Of a stretch of DNA of 64,000 nt, positions 17,794 through 27,374 are shown piece after piece (the first letter of the stretch is position 1; every line of letters starts with the position of its first letter). The stretch is taken from positions 186,001 through 250,000 of the forward strand of contig NZ_QXJP01000003.1 of the NCBI RefSeq assembly GCF_004115085.1, in the 5' to 3' direction. The DNA comes from Longirhabdus pacifica (GTDB taxonomy: Bacteria > Bacillota > Bacilli > Paenibacillales > DSM-105158). Below the pieces are notes generated by a model. The model made no database searches. It was not told where the DNA came from and worked only from the letters and a program-made list of their open reading frames with translations. Made by a program: the position numbers and the translations under genes.

Positions 17794-18153
17794 CTATTGG
17801 GCAACTCTAACCCCTTGCACAAATATGTTTATTGTATCCACTTGTATGTCTACAATTTCTTCTAAAACATATTTCACTTTTATTTGAATATTATGTGCGA
17901 TCTCTGAAATTTTCGTCCCATAACTTGCGATGATGTACAAATCTATATGTAAATTTTCATTCTCTCTCCTAACTTCTACACCACGACTAAGGTTTTCGCG
18001 ACCTAACAATTCGGCAATGCCATCTTTTAATTGTTTGCGAGAGGACATTCCAACCAAGCCATAACAATCTAAAGCTGCTGAGCCAGCTATGATCGAAATA
18101 ACCTCGTCTGTTACAATAATGTTACCATCAGCATTTTTAAATTCAACTGGCAC
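17794..18153 (-). CDS. yloU: Asp23/Gls24-family protein YloU
   Basis: A small (119 residue) Asp23-family cell-envelope-associated protein, nearly always upstream of fakA. GNIIVTDEVISIIAGSAALD, CYGLVGMSSRKQLKDG and the ending NIFVQGVRV match B. subtilis YloU closely. The start is taken as the GTG at 18151-18153, 9 nt after AAGGAG; the ATG three codons earlier abuts that site and is unlikely. It is divergent from rpmB, as in B. subtilis. The exact function is unresolved. Confidence 0.92.
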   Translation of the reverse strand: MPVEFKNADGNIIVTDEVISIIAGSAALDCYGLVGMSSRKQLKDGIAELLGRENLSRGVEVRRENENLHIDLYIIASYGTKISEIAHNIQIKVKYVLEEIVDIQVDTINIFVQGVRVAQ

Positions 18154-18270
18154 AATGACCATCTCCTTACTAGAGATTTAAATGGAACAGTTACCATTTT
18201 ACTATAACAAGTTTATGAATAAAAGACCATTTGTACAAAACAATAATTTCCTTCCTAGCAATACTGTTTA

Positions 18271-18300
18271 TTGACTTCTCTTTTTTAACTATGCTATTAT
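18271..18300 (+). promoter_or_regulatory. SigA promoter of rpmB
   Basis: TTGACT (18271-18276), an 18-nt spacer ending in the extended -10 TG, and TATTAT (18295-18300). The transcript would start about 60 nt before the rpmB ATG. Confidence 0.65.
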
Positions 18301-18365
18301 AACTAAAGTGTGCAAAAATGTGAAGATTGAATAACTTGTTCAATTGGCTTGAGGAGGTGGATGTT

Positions 18366-18554
18366 ATGGCTCGCAAATGTTATATTACTGGGAAAAGTCC
18401 TAAAAAAGGAAATAATGTTTCTCATGCCCATAATAAAACAAAACGCAGTTGGGGAGTTAACGTTCAAAAAGTCCGTATTTTAGTTGACGGCAAACCAAAA
18501 CGTGTTTACGTTAGCACTCGTGCTTTAAAGTCCGGCAAAGTAACACGTGTATAA
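18366..18554 (+). CDS. rpmB: 50S ribosomal protein L28
   Basis: A structural protein of the large ribosomal subunit. Its 62 residues [16 protein letters not shown]... and [11 protein letters not shown] are classical L28. It carries only one Cys near the N-terminus, so it is the zinc-free form. The ATG is preceded by GAGGAGGTGG. It sits between yloU and spoVM, as in B. subtilis, and ends at a bidirectional hairpin. Confidence 0.98.
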   Translation: MARKCYITGKSPKKGNNVSHAHNKTKRSWGVNVQKVRILVDGKPKRVYVSTRALKSGKVTRV

Positions 18555-18620
18555 TTTACAATAATAACAATTAGAACAATCATGAGTAAAATTCAATGAG
18601 AATTTTCATTCATAAAAGAG

Positions 18621-18650
18621 CAACCGCATCATATAAGGCGGTTGTTTTTT
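18621..18650 (+). terminator. Terminator shared by rpmB and spoVM
   Basis: CAACCGC (18621-18627) pairs with GCGGTTG (18638-18644) and is followed by six T. On the opposite strand the hairpin is followed by CTCTTTTAT, so it can also stop spoVM transcripts coming from the right. Confidence 0.85.
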
Positions 18651-18655
18651 ATGTC

Positions 18656-18739
18656 TTATTGTTTTTTTTCAAATGTTTTTAAGACCGCTTTAATAAATCC
18701 ACCTAGAAATTTTGGAAGTTTGATGGTGTAAAATCTCAT
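18656..18739 (-). CDS. spoVM: Stage V sporulation protein M
   Basis: A 27-residue amphipathic peptide, MRFYTIKLPKFLGGFIKAVL followed by KTFEKKQ, closely matching the 26-residue SpoVM of B. subtilis. SpoVM recognises the convex forespore membrane and anchors SpoIVA, starting coat assembly; it also modulates FtsH. Pro9 and the FLGG core are conserved. A GGGGGG ribosome site lies 7 nt before the ATG. The position beside rpmB is the conserved Bacillus location. It is so short that automated annotation often omits it. Confidence 0.95.
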   Translation of the reverse strand: MRFYTIKLPKFLGGFIKAVLKTFEKKQ

Positions 18740-18887
18740 TTAAACGCCCCCCTAATCAGTGTATAGTTATTATATTCCACAACCATTAAAAAATGTGATT
18801 GTATATTTAGGATTTCCTTCATCCTTCATATTCTTGTTCGAGCGTAAACTTCATCTCATTATTTCTTCATTTTATATCATTATGGAC

Positions 18888-18918
18888 AAAAAAAATTACA
18901 AGAGCTGACTCTTGTAAT
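18888..18918 (-). terminator. Terminator of the yicC-rpe gene run, after rpe
   Basis: On the minus strand ATTACAAGAG, a 4-nt loop and CTCTTGTAAT form a perfect 10-bp stem followed by a run of T (complement of 18888-18895). It begins 31 nt after the rpe stop. thiN, which follows rpe in B. subtilis, is not present between here and spoVM. Confidence 0.9.
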
Positions 18919-18949
18919 CATTATATGCTGAACCAATATGATGTTATGA

Positions 18950-19609
18950 CTATTTTGTTACTGCTTCTCTTAAATCCAGTATCGCTTGCTTGCGATCTTT
19001 TTGATTGAAAATAGCACTGCCAGCTACTAATACATCCGCTCCTGCCTGCGCAAGGGAATCTATCGTATCCACATTGACACCACCATCCACTTCAATATGA
19101 ACAGGATGATTTGCCTTCTGTTGCACTAGATCGTGTACTGCTTTCACTTTATCTACCGTAAAGTCAATTAATTTCTGCCCTCCGAAACCTGGGTTTATTG
19201 TCATGACCAAAATTAAATCGACCTCATTTATCATCGGTTCGATGGCTTGTATCGGCGTAGCAGGATTAAAAGCAATGCCTGCTTTTTTACCATGGTCTTT
19301 AATAAGCTGCACGGTACGATGTAGATGAACGGACGCCTCTGCATGAACGGTGATGAGATCTGCTCCAGCTTTAGCTACTGTTGGAATATAAGCATCTGGA
19401 TTAGAAATCATTAAATGTACATCTAGTGGAAGCTCAGTATGTGGTTTAATCGCTTCAATAATCATTGGACCAATAGAAATGTTGGGAACAAAATGTCCGT
19501 CCATAATATCAACGTGGAGCCAATCTGCGCCTGCTGTCTCCACTTCTTTGATTTCTTCACCTAATTTTGCAAAATCAGCGGACAAAATGGATGGTGCAAT
19601 TTTCATCAT
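18950..19609 (-). CDS. rpe: Ribulose-phosphate 3-epimerase
   Basis: Interconverts ribulose-5-phosphate and xylulose-5-phosphate in the pentose phosphate pathway. This is a 219-residue TIM barrel with PSILSADF (catalytic Ser), HVDIMDGHFVPN (metal His and Asp), VMTINPGFGGQ and VDGGVN motifs. CGGAGG sits 8 nt before the ATG and overlaps the 3' end of rsgA. It is the last gene of the run, before a strong terminator. Confidence 0.97.
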   Translation of the reverse strand: MMKIAPSILSADFAKLGEEIKEVETAGADWLHVDIMDGHFVPNISIGPMIIEAIKPHTELPLDVHLMISNPDAYIPTVAKAGADLITVHAEASVHLHRTVQLIKDHGKKAGIAFNPATPIQAIEPMINEVDLILVMTINPGFGGQKLIDFTVDKVKAVHDLVQQKANHPVHIEVDGGVNVDTIDSLAQAGADVLVAGSAIFNQKDRKQAILDLREAVTK

Positions 19610-19611
19610 GT

Positions 19612-20502
19612 CTAGTACCTCCGTTTGTTTTCATTCATTTCCGTAATAAATTGTATATAATGCTCATATCGAGTAGCGTCAATCTCCCCGTCATCTTTTG
19701 CCTCAATGACTTTACATCCTGGTTCCTGGACATGAAGACACCCACGAAACTTACACTGCCTTGTATACGACCTAAATTCTTTAAAACAATCTCCCAAATC
19801 TTCTACTTCCAGTTGATTGAAATCTAGAGAGCTAAATCCTGGTGTATCTGCAATCATACCACCATGAGGCAGGGCAATAAGTTCCACATGTCGAGTCGTA
19901 TGCTTTCCCCTGCCTAATTTGTTACTGATTTCAGCTGTGTTTAATTTTAACTCTGGATGTATGATATTAATTAAAGAAGATTTGCCCACACCAGACTGAC
20001 CAGCAAGCACGACAATTTTATGTTGTAGTGACTGCAAAAGAGAATCTACAGTAGTGACATCTTCCTTGCTCGTTACAAAAATAGGATATCCGATCTTACT
20101 GTAAACAGCCGTCACTTCCTCTATCACTGTATCATCTTCATGTATCAAATCCGATTTGGTTAAACAAATACAAGCATCTAGCCCTGCATTTTCCACATGG
20201 ACAAGAAATTTATCCAACAGACGCTTATTCATTGTCGGTTCGGCTAGTGAAAATACAAGCAACGCAGTGTCTACATTGGCGATGGGCGGACGAATAAGCT
20301 CAGCATGCCGCTCACCAACATGTACAATCGTCCCCTCATCCCCTTCTCGCTGCTCATACTCCACCTTATCACCGACTAAAGGTGTAATTTCCTTTTTCTT
20401 AAATACGCCTCTAGCCCTACACGTAATGATTTTATCTTGATCATGATCTGGCAAAACATAATAATATCCACTTAGCGCTTTAATAATTAACCCTGATGGC
20501 AT
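19612..20502 (-). CDS. rsgA: Small ribosomal subunit biogenesis GTPase RsgA
   Basis: A circularly permuted GTPase (YloQ/CpgA) that checks 30S maturation. The 296 residues show an N-terminal OB-fold, G4 CLTKSDL before G1 GQSGVGKSSLIN, G3 DTPGFSS, and a C-terminal zinc knuckle of Cys-x4-Cys-x-His-x5-Cys form (CKFRGCLHVQEPGC). The start ATG overlaps the prkC stop (TAATG), so translation is coupled. In Bacillus it is a PrkC phosphorylation target, consistent with the neighbourhood. Confidence 0.96.
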   Translation of the reverse strand: MPSGLIIKALSGYYYVLPDHDQDKIITCRARGVFKKKEITPLVGDKVEYEQREGDEGTIVHVGERHAELIRPPIANVDTALLVFSLAEPTMNKRLLDKFLVHVENAGLDACICLTKSDLIHEDDTVIEEVTAVYSKIGYPIFVTSKEDVTTVDSLLQSLQHKIVVLAGQSGVGKSSLINIIHPELKLNTAEISNKLGRGKHTTRHVELIALPHGGMIADTPGFSSLDFNQLEVEDLGDCFKEFRSYTRQCKFRGCLHVQEPGCKVIEAKDDGEIDATRYEHYIQFITEMNENKRRY

Positions 20503-22523
20503 TATTCACTGCCTCCATCTGTATTATCTTCTGTCGAAGAAGATGTTCCGTCTGTCGCATTTTCGAACGTTACAGTGACTTTATCTAAAAATTTATTATC
20601 TCGCTGTATCTCAATCAATGCAGGCGTTGTTTTCGTTAAAATCACATCAATATTGAATGAAGTATCACTGCTAATGTCACGAACACCCCACTCTATTGGT
20701 GATCCGTCTACCGTGGTAGCGTCAGAATAAACGATACGAATTTGTGAAACCTCGCCCTCCTCAGCAGGAGATACATTAATAGTATGACTGTACGAAATCG
20801 CATCCTCAGCGTAACCACTACTTACGTACAATCTTATTTCTTGTCCTAAAGGAACTTTTTCATCGCCCGCTTTGTACGGACTCGTTTCCATGACATGATC
20901 TTTTTCAAATTCATAACTCTCTAAATATTGAATGTCTTCGTCTACCACTAGACCAAGTTCTTCAAGTTGTAATGTCGCTTCTTCTAAATCTTTGTTGATG
21001 ATATCTGGCATCGTTACTGTACCAGGTCCTTCACTTACCGTAAAACGAAATTCTGAGTCAGCAATCGATATTTCCTTGCCAGCTCTCGGTGATTGTTTAA
21101 TAATTGTACCTGCTTCTTCTTCGCTTTTGACGGCATTAATATCAATACGATCTTGATCACCGACAAAGGTAATAATACTAGATTGTACATCCTCCCACTT
21201 TTCCAACGTCCAATCTGGCATTTCCACCATCTCTACACCAGTACTAATGGTCAAATCAATCTCTGAATTTTCTCTTACGCTCATCCCAGCCTTCATACTT
21301 TGACTGATGACGTCTCCCGCTTCAATATCCTCACTATTTTCTTCTGTAATGTCCCCAAGTACTAAATTATTTTGTAATAATAATTGCTTTGCTTCTTCTT
21401 CCGATTTGTTTATTAGATCAGGAACGACAACTTCTGGTACGGTAATAGAGGCCTTAATGGCATTAATTCCAATCCATGAAGCCATGACTAGCAGAAAAAT
21501 AGACGATACCCAAATGAGTGGTTTGACCCATTTTTTATTACTTCTATGCTCTTTATGGTTCTCATCAGCATCTTGTGATGCAGAAGAAAACGCCATGGTG
21601 TCTTGCTGTTCACTGTTCGTATGTCGATTGCTAATCGCTGGCATGACAATTGTAGCTTCATCATCTACTTCATCATGATACGTGACCTTTTTCTCGTACT
21701 GTCTTTCTTCATTCAAACACGTGCGCAAGTCTTCTAACATTTCTCCAGCAGACTGATATCTTTCCTCTGGATTTTTGCGAAGTGCTTTTAGAATAATATT
21801 TTCAACCGACTGAGGAATCAAAGGATTAAGCTGTTTTGGTTCCTCCACTTTTTCTTGCAAATGTTTGAGTGCAACACTAATCGGACTTTCCCCTTTAAAC
21901 GGAAGGGAATTCGTTAGCATCTGATATAACACAATACCAAGGGAATACAAGTCTGACTTAACGCCTTGCATCGTACCTTTGGCCTGTTCAGGGGAAAAAT
22001 AGTGTACCGATCCGAGCACTGCACCTGTTTGTGTGATGTCTGTCGAAGTTACGGCTCTAGCGATACCAAAGTCCGTCACTTTCACTCTGCCATTACTTCC
22101 AAGCAAAATATTATGTGGTTTGATATCTCGATGAATAATCATATTTTGATGGGCATGCAACAGCGCATCACAAATTTGTTCTGCGATGTGTATCGCTTCA
22201 TCCACTTGCAAAGGCGCTTGCTCTTCTATTTTTTCTTTTAAGTTCTTCCCGTCTACATACTCCATAATGATGTAATGAACATCCTCTTCTTGTCCCACAT
22301 CATAAATATTGACGATATTGTGATGAGATAAAGAAGCAGCGGATTGCGCTTCTCTTTGAAATCTTTTCACAAACTCTTCGTCGTGAACATACTGATTACG
22401 AAGCATTTTTACTGCTACGTTGCGATTGAGCAATATGTCGCGGGCTTTGTACACGATAGCCATGCCACCGCCACCAACACGACTCTCAATTTCGTATCTA
22501 CCAGCTAGTTGACTTCCAATCAA
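20502..22523 (-). CDS. prkC: Membrane Ser/Thr protein kinase with PASTA repeats
   Basis: Senses muropeptides and peptidoglycan fragments and phosphorylates translation and cell-wall targets; it takes part in spore germination. The cytoplasmic kinase domain (1-265) has VGGGGMAIVYKA, VAVKML, IHRDIKPHN and VTDFGIARA; the activation loop holds several Thr. A single membrane helix (about 338-360) precedes three PASTA repeats and a C-terminal acidic extension. The start is probably the TTG at 22521-22523 (MIGSQLAGRYEIE aligns with B. subtilis MLIGKRISGRY), overlapping the prpC stop and 8 nt after GAGGGG; an in-frame GTG lies 9 nt upstream. Confidence 0.95.
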   Translation of the reverse strand: MIGSQLAGRYEIESRVGGGGMAIVYKARDILLNRNVAVKMLRNQYVHDEEFVKRFQREAQSAASLSHHNIVNIYDVGQEEDVHYIIMEYVDGKNLKEKIEEQAPLQVDEAIHIAEQICDALLHAHQNMIIHRDIKPHNILLGSNGRVKVTDFGIARAVTSTDITQTGAVLGSVHYFSPEQAKGTMQGVKSDLYSLGIVLYQMLTNSLPFKGESPISVALKHLQEKVEEPKQLNPLIPQSVENIILKALRKNPEERYQSAGEMLEDLRTCLNEERQYEKKVTYHDEVDDEATIVMPAISNRHTNSEQQDTMAFSSASQDADENHKEHRSNKKWVKPLIWVSSIFLLVMASWIGINAIKASITVPEVVVPDLINKSEEEAKQLLLQNNLVLGDITEENSEDIEAGDVISQSMKAGMSVRENSEIDLTISTGVEMVEMPDWTLEKWEDVQSSIITFVGDQDRIDINAVKSEEEAGTIIKQSPRAGKEISIADSEFRFTVSEGPGTVTMPDIINKDLEEATLQLEELGLVVDEDIQYLESYEFEKDHVMETSPYKAGDEKVPLGQEIRLYVSSGYAEDAISYSHTINVSPAEEGEVSQIRIVYSDATTVDGSPIEWGVRDISSDTSFNIDVILTKTTPALIEIQRDNKFLDKVTVTFENATDGTSSSTEDNTDGGSE

Positions 22524-23290
22524 TCTGTCCACCCCTCTTGCTCAGGTTCAATTTCATTAAAAAGGAGGACGACAGTCACATTATCTTCCCCACCAGCATC
22601 CAATGCTAGCTGTATTAATTTTTCTGCTTTCCAATCTAAATGATGCTCTGAACCTACAATGTTTTTTATTTCTTTTTCTTGCACGAGTCCACTTAGCCCA
22701 TCACTACAAATGAGTAAAATATCATTTTGCTGCCATGCCCCGCAATACAAATCTGCTTCTACTTCAGGATCTGTTCCTAACGCTCTCATTAAAATATTTT
22801 TACGGGGATGATCTGCTGCCTCTTCGGAAGTGATTTGTCCGTTTCGCAGCAATTCATTCACTAGAGAGTGATCTTCTGTCAGCTGATCCATCTCACCGTG
22901 CGCAAATTTATACGCTCTACTGTCCCCAATATGAGCAATGAGCAATTTGTCATGTGAGGCGATAACCGTCACTAATGTCGTTCCCATTCCTTCGAAGGCA
23001 GGATGGCTTGTAGCGTATTGATAAATGTATTCATTTGCTTGCTGAATAGCTTCTTTCACAATGACTTCACATTGCTCCAAGTTGGTCTCAAACAATGCAG
23101 CGGAAAGATGACGATTTAGGTGTTGTTTGATTTGATCGATCGCCATTTCACTAGCCATGTCTCCACCTTTATGTCCACCCATTCCATCGGCAACAATACC
23201 GACCGTAAGACCATTGATGACTTGACTCCATGCTCGGTCCTCATTTACCATGCGGATTTTTCCTACATCAGAGCGATTGACCATCTTCAT
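22520..23290 (-). CDS. prpC: PPM-family Ser/Thr protein phosphatase
   Basis: Cytoplasmic metal-dependent phosphatase that opposes PrkC. This 256-residue PP2C domain has VNEDRAW, VADGMGGHKGGDMAS (metal Asp), HIGDSRAY, CSDGLSGLV and GGEDNVTVV. ATG at 23288-23290 with AGGTGA 6 nt upstream. It is coupled to prkC by a TTGA stop/start overlap, the standard arrangement of this signalling pair. Confidence 0.96.
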   Translation of the reverse strand: MKMVNRSDVGKIRMVNEDRAWSQVINGLTVGIVADGMGGHKGGDMASEMAIDQIKQHLNRHLSAALFETNLEQCEVIVKEAIQQANEYIYQYATSHPAFEGMGTTLVTVIASHDKLLIAHIGDSRAYKFAHGEMDQLTEDHSLVNELLRNGQITSEEAADHPRKNILMRALGTDPEVEADLYCGAWQQNDILLICSDGLSGLVQEKEIKNIVGSEHHLDWKAEKLIQLALDAGGEDNVTVVLLFNEIEPEQEGWTD

Positions 23291-23300
23291 TGTTCATCAC

Positions 23301-24359
23301 CTACCTCTTACTTGATTCCGTATGTTTTGCACGCAACTGTCCACAAGCCGCTGCAATATCGTGTCCTTGTTCACGACGTATAGTTGAATTAATTCGTTTA
23401 TTTCTCAAAATACGATCAAAATGTAAAACATCTTCTCTCGATGTTCTGACGTAATCACGTTCTGGCACGTAATTTACAGGAATTAAGTTAACGTGACATA
23501 ACATGCCCTGCAACAATTCTGCCAATTGTTCTGCATGTTCTGCTTTATCATTCACACCACCAATTAATGCGTATTCGAATGTGATTCTTCTACCTGTTTT
23601 CTCCACATAATAGTGACATGCTTTCATCACTTCTTCGAAAGGAAATCTTCGATTCACAGGCATTAATTTCGAACGCAGCTCATTGTTCGGTGCATGCAGG
23701 GAGACTGCAAAGTTAATTTGAGTGTTCTCATCTGCAAACTTATACATGCTAGGTACGATACCACTCGTAGACACTGTAATGTGTCGTTGCCCAATGTGCA
23801 GGGCTTTTTCATGAATCAAAATGCGCATGAAATCCATCGTCGGTTCGTAGTTCTCAAATGGTTCACCAGATCCCATAACAACGACGCTGCTGACACGTTC
23901 TTCTCCTTCATCTAGCAGGATTTGTGCTTTCATCACTTGAGCAACAATTTCTCCTGTCGTTAAATTCCGCTTTAAACCTCCTAATGTAGACGCACAGAAC
24001 GTACATCCAATACGACAGCCAACTTGTGTTGTCACACAAACACTATACCCATAGTCGTGCTTCATCAATACCGTTTCTATGGCATGTTCATCATGTAATG
24101 CAAATAAAAATTTAACGGTACCGTCTTTGGAACGCATATGTGTAATTTCTTTTAATGTGATAAAACGAAATGATGCTGCTAGTTGTTCACGAAATGATTT
24201 GGAAAGGTTCGTCATCATTTCAAAATCAGTAACTCTTTTTTTGTACAACCATTCAAAAATTTGGTTTGCACGGAAAGCAGGCTGACCATGGTCTTTAACC
24301 CAGCTTTGTAATTGTTCATAAGTTAAATCATAGATGGATGGAACGATTATGTTGGACAC
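23301..24359 (-). CDS. rlmN: Dual-specificity rRNA/tRNA adenine-C2 methyltransferase
   Basis: A radical-SAM enzyme making m2A2503 in 23S rRNA and m2A37 in tRNA. The 352 residues carry the cluster motif [11 protein letters not shown], the SAM motif [12 protein letters not shown], and the second catalytic Cys in [11 protein letters not shown] start at 24357-24359 after GAGGTG. In the usual Bacillus order rsmB-rlmN-prpC, but here separated from rsmB by 170 nt. Confidence 0.97.
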   Translation of the reverse strand: MSNIIVPSIYDLTYEQLQSWVKDHGQPAFRANQIFEWLYKKRVTDFEMMTNLSKSFREQLAASFRFITLKEITHMRSKDGTVKFLFALHDEHAIETVLMKHDYGYSVCVTTQVGCRIGCTFCASTLGGLKRNLTTGEIVAQVMKAQILLDEGEERVSSVVVMGSGEPFENYEPTMDFMRILIHEKALHIGQRHITVSTSGIVPSMYKFADENTQINFAVSLHAPNNELRSKLMPVNRRFPFEEVMKACHYYVEKTGRRITFEYALIGGVNDKAEHAEQLAELLQGMLCHVNLIPVNYVPERDYVRTSREDVLHFDRILRNKRINSTIRREQGHDIAAACGQLRAKHTESSKR

Positions 24360-24465
24360 CTATTACACCTCAGTACTTTACTTTGTATTATTCACTTACT
24401 ATCTCTTGCTACTTCTTACTCTATTATTGACATGATTAAAAACATGACTATCTGTTTCGTTTGTT

Positions 24466-24507
24466 ATTGCTTATGTTATAGCTATTCCGATTGCTTATGT
24501 TATAGCT
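24466..24507. repeat. 18-bp direct repeat in the rsmB-rlmN gap
   Basis: ATTGCTTATGTTATAGCT occurs twice (24466-24483 and 24490-24507), 24 bp apart, in the 170-nt gap. In B. subtilis these genes are much closer, so this gap has probably grown by local duplication. No promoter or terminator was recognised in it. Confidence 0.8.
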
Positions 24508-24529
24508 TGTTCCAATTTCTTTCATTGTA

Positions 24530-25906
24530 TCATTTCTTATGCAGTCTAGCTATGAAAAAGCCATCGGAGTTAAAGTGATGTGGAAGTATTTGTATCATCT
24601 TATTTTCTGAAGCCAACGTGTCCAAGACATGATCTTGTAACAGCGCACTAGCATCACTTAGTGTGATGTTATCATGTTCTTCCAAGAACTGCGCTATCAC
24701 CTTTTCGTTTTCTTCCCTTATCATCGTACACGTACTGTATACGATATCCCCACCGCTTTTCACCAATTTGGCAGCTTCACGCAAAAGTTCCAGCTGTATT
24801 GCAGGCAGCGCTGCTATTTCTTTTTCGCTCTTTGTCCATTTCATCTCTGGTTTGCGACGCATAACACCTAAACCAGAACAAGGCGCATCAAGCAGTACCA
24901 CATCGAATGTAGGTTCATTCCACTTCTCTGATAAGTTAGCCGCATCACTTATTTTCGTCTTCATGTGATGCAACCCTAGACGAGCAGCTTGCTGATCCAT
25001 AAGCTGTTGTTTGTGTGGATGAATATCGTTGGCATACACCGTGCCTTTGCCTTGCATTTTTTCCGCTATATGTGTTGCTTTTCCACCTGGAGCCGCACAC
25101 ATATCGAGCACCATCATCCCCGGCTGTGGATCGACTACGTCCGCTACGAGCATAGAACTTTCATCTTGTATCGTAAAATGTCCATTTTCATACTGGGATG
25201 TATTCGTCAAACTACTTACCGTCCCTTTATTCAACACCATACCGACAGGAGAAAGGGAAGAGTATGCAGGTTCATACCCATTGTCCTCTAACCATTGAAA
25301 GAGCGTCGTTCTATCTGTTTTGTTGATGTTGACTCGAATACTAAGCTTAGCAGATTGGTTGTTCGCATAACAAATACGCTCTGTCACTTCTTTCCCATAT
25401 TGCTTTACCCACTTTTGGATCATCCATTGTGGATGAGCATAAGTTAACGCCATCTCTTTAGGAGTCGCTGTAGAGGTTGGAAGGTGCAAGTCTTCACGAT
25501 TGCGAATCATATTGCGGAGCACACCATTCACCATACCAGAAATACCGCTATGTCCTATTTTTTTCGCTATGTTCACAGCTTCATTCACGATCGCATGGTC
25601 TGGAATTTTGTCCAAATACATGAATTGATAAGCACTCATACGAAGCAAACATCTCACCCATGCATGGAGCTTCTTCACCCCTTTGCTCACGAATGTATTT
25701 AGCACATTATCCAAAACGTTTTGAAATTGCAGGGTGCCATACACAATTTCTGTCGTGAGCGCACTATCTTTTAACGATAAGTTGACGTGCTGTAATCGTT
25801 GATTGAGGGCAATGTTACTATATGCCTTGTCCTCTTCTACTTGCCATAGCACATGTAAAGCTGATCCTCTTGCTGTTTTAGGAATTTTATTTGGCTGCAG
25901 TTTCAT
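24530..25906 (-). CDS. rsmB: 16S rRNA (cytosine(967)-C(5))-methyltransferase
   Basis: Methylates C967 of 16S rRNA. The N-terminal NusB-like RNA-binding domain (about 1-145, SALHVLWQVEEDKAYSN) is followed by the catalytic domain with LDMCAAPGGKATHIA, DAPCSGLGVMRRKPE and the catalytic Cys in VYSTCTMIREENE. The 458 residues are normal. The ATG lies inside the end of fmt (20-nt overlap), with AGGAGG within fmt as ribosome site. Confidence 0.96.
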   Translation of the reverse strand: MKLQPNKIPKTARGSALHVLWQVEEDKAYSNIALNQRLQHVNLSLKDSALTTEIVYGTLQFQNVLDNVLNTFVSKGVKKLHAWVRCLLRMSAYQFMYLDKIPDHAIVNEAVNIAKKIGHSGISGMVNGVLRNMIRNREDLHLPTSTATPKEMALTYAHPQWMIQKWVKQYGKEVTERICYANNQSAKLSIRVNINKTDRTTLFQWLEDNGYEPAYSSLSPVGMVLNKGTVSSLTNTSQYENGHFTIQDESSMLVADVVDPQPGMMVLDMCAAPGGKATHIAEKMQGKGTVYANDIHPHKQQLMDQQAARLGLHHMKTKISDAANLSEKWNEPTFDVVLLDAPCSGLGVMRRKPEMKWTKSEKEIAALPAIQLELLREAAKLVKSGGDIVYSTCTMIREENEKVIAQFLEEHDNITLSDASALLQDHVLDTLASENKMIQILPHHFNSDGFFIARLHKK

Positions 25907-26867
25907 CCGTTCCTCCTAATATGGTACCGATTTCTAGCTTTTTACCGCGCATATATTGCTCCACCGGCAACATTTTCTTACCAGCAGGTTGAATATGTGT
26001 AATCCAGATGCTTCCATCTCCAGTTTTGACTTCCATGCCTTTGTCTTCGAACTGTAATATCGTACCTGGCTTAGCATGTTCATTGCTGCAAGCTGGTGCA
26101 TCTTCGGGATGTACGCTTGCCCCCATTTTCAATACTTTACCTTCATATAGAGTAAAACTAATAGGCCATGGGGACAACGCGCGAATGTGGTTGTAAATAT
26201 CTACATTTCCTTTTTCCCAATCTATTTTTTCATCTTCTCTTTTTAACGTTTTGGCATACGTTGCTGCTTCGTCATTTTGCTTCTCAGCAGTGATTTCATT
26301 TGCTATTAATTTCGGCAACGTTTCTTGTAACAATACCGATCCTGCTTGGCTTAACGTATCAAATAACGTTCCAGCGTCATCTTCTTTTTTGATCGGGATT
26401 TCGACTTTACTAATCATGTCTCCCGTATCTAATCCTTCTGCCATATACATGATCGTTACACCTGTTTTCTCTTCCCCGCGTAGTAGCGCATACTGAATCG
26501 GCGCGCCCCCTCTGTATTTGGGAAGAAGGGAAGCATGTACATTAATACACCCTAGAGGAGGAATGTCTAATAAGGAAGCTGGCAGTATTTGCCCGTAAGC
26601 CGCTGTAACGATAAGATCGGGCTGCAAGTCGCTAATCATCTGCACATGTTCTCTTATTTTTTCCGGTTGCAACACTTTTAAGCCATGTTTGATCGCCTCT
26701 TCTTTCACTGGAGGGGCAGTAAGTACTTTCTTTCTGCCTTTTGGACGATCGGGCTGAGTGACCACAGCTAATAGATGAACGTCACCGTTGTTTAATAAAG
26801 AACGCAGCGAAGGGACGGCAAAGTCAGGCGTCCCCATAAAAATAATATTTGTTTTTTTATTATTCAT
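25887..26867 (-). CDS. fmt: Methionyl-tRNA formyltransferase
   Basis: Formylates initiator Met-tRNA using 10-formyl-THF. The 326-residue protein has the N-terminal FMGTPDFAVPSLR, the catalytic HASLLPKYRGGAPIQ and GLDTGDM, and a C-terminal OB-like tRNA domain. The ATG overlaps the end of def by 8 nt; the upstream in-frame extension belongs to def sequence in another frame. Confidence 0.97.
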   Translation of the reverse strand: MNNKKTNIIFMGTPDFAVPSLRSLLNNGDVHLLAVVTQPDRPKGRKKVLTAPPVKEEAIKHGLKVLQPEKIREHVQMISDLQPDLIVTAAYGQILPASLLDIPPLGCINVHASLLPKYRGGAPIQYALLRGEEKTGVTIMYMAEGLDTGDMISKVEIPIKKEDDAGTLFDTLSQAGSVLLQETLPKLIANEITAEKQNDEAATYAKTLKREDEKIDWEKGNVDIYNHIRALSPWPISFTLYEGKVLKMGASVHPEDAPACSNEHAKPGTILQFEDKGMEVKTGDGSIWITHIQPAGKKMLPVEQYMRGKKLEIGTILGGTDETAAK

Positions 26868-27336
26868 TGTTAGATTCCTTTTCTCTAAACACCTTTTCTG
26901 CGATATCCGTGTATAACACGCCATTTAAATGATCCATTTCATGCTGATAAATCGTTGCAACATAATCTTCAGCATCCATGAAAAATGTTTCACCGTTGCG
27001 ATCTTGCGCCTTGACCTTAATCGTTTTGAAGCGACGAACATCACCGAAAAATCCTGGGATACTTAAACAACCTTCTTGACTTAATTGTTCGCCTTCTTTT
27101 TCTACAATTTCAGGATTAATTAATTCAATCAAACCGTTCTCATCGCCAGCATCCATGACGAAAACACGCTTTAAAATACCTATTTGCGGAGCCGCAAGTC
27201 CTACTCCTGGAGCGTCATACATCGTTGCTGCCATATCATCTAACAATTTGTGCAAATTGGCATTGAATTTCGTGACAGGTTTACACACTTTTTTTAATAT
27301 CGGATCTGGGTCTTTCACAATAATACGAATTCCCAT
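26860..27336 (-). CDS. def: Peptide deformylase
   Basis: Removes the formyl group from nascent chains. The three conserved motifs are GVGLAAPQIG, EGCLSIPG (metal Cys) and HEMDHLNG (metal His and catalytic Glu). The 158 residues and the short insert make it a type similar to B. subtilis Def. ATG at 27334-27336, 5 nt after AGGTGA; an in-frame GTG 9 nt upstream is less well placed. Coupled to fmt, its functional partner. Confidence 0.97.
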   Translation of the reverse strand: MGIRIIVKDPDPILKKVCKPVTKFNANLHKLLDDMAATMYDAPGVGLAAPQIGILKRVFVMDAGDENGLIELINPEIVEKEGEQLSQEGCLSIPGFFGDVRRFKTIKVKAQDRNGETFFMDAEDYVATIYQHEMDHLNGVLYTDIAEKVFREKESNNE

Positions 27337-27374
27337 TACATTCACCTAACCTTCATGCTATATTATGTTCAAAT

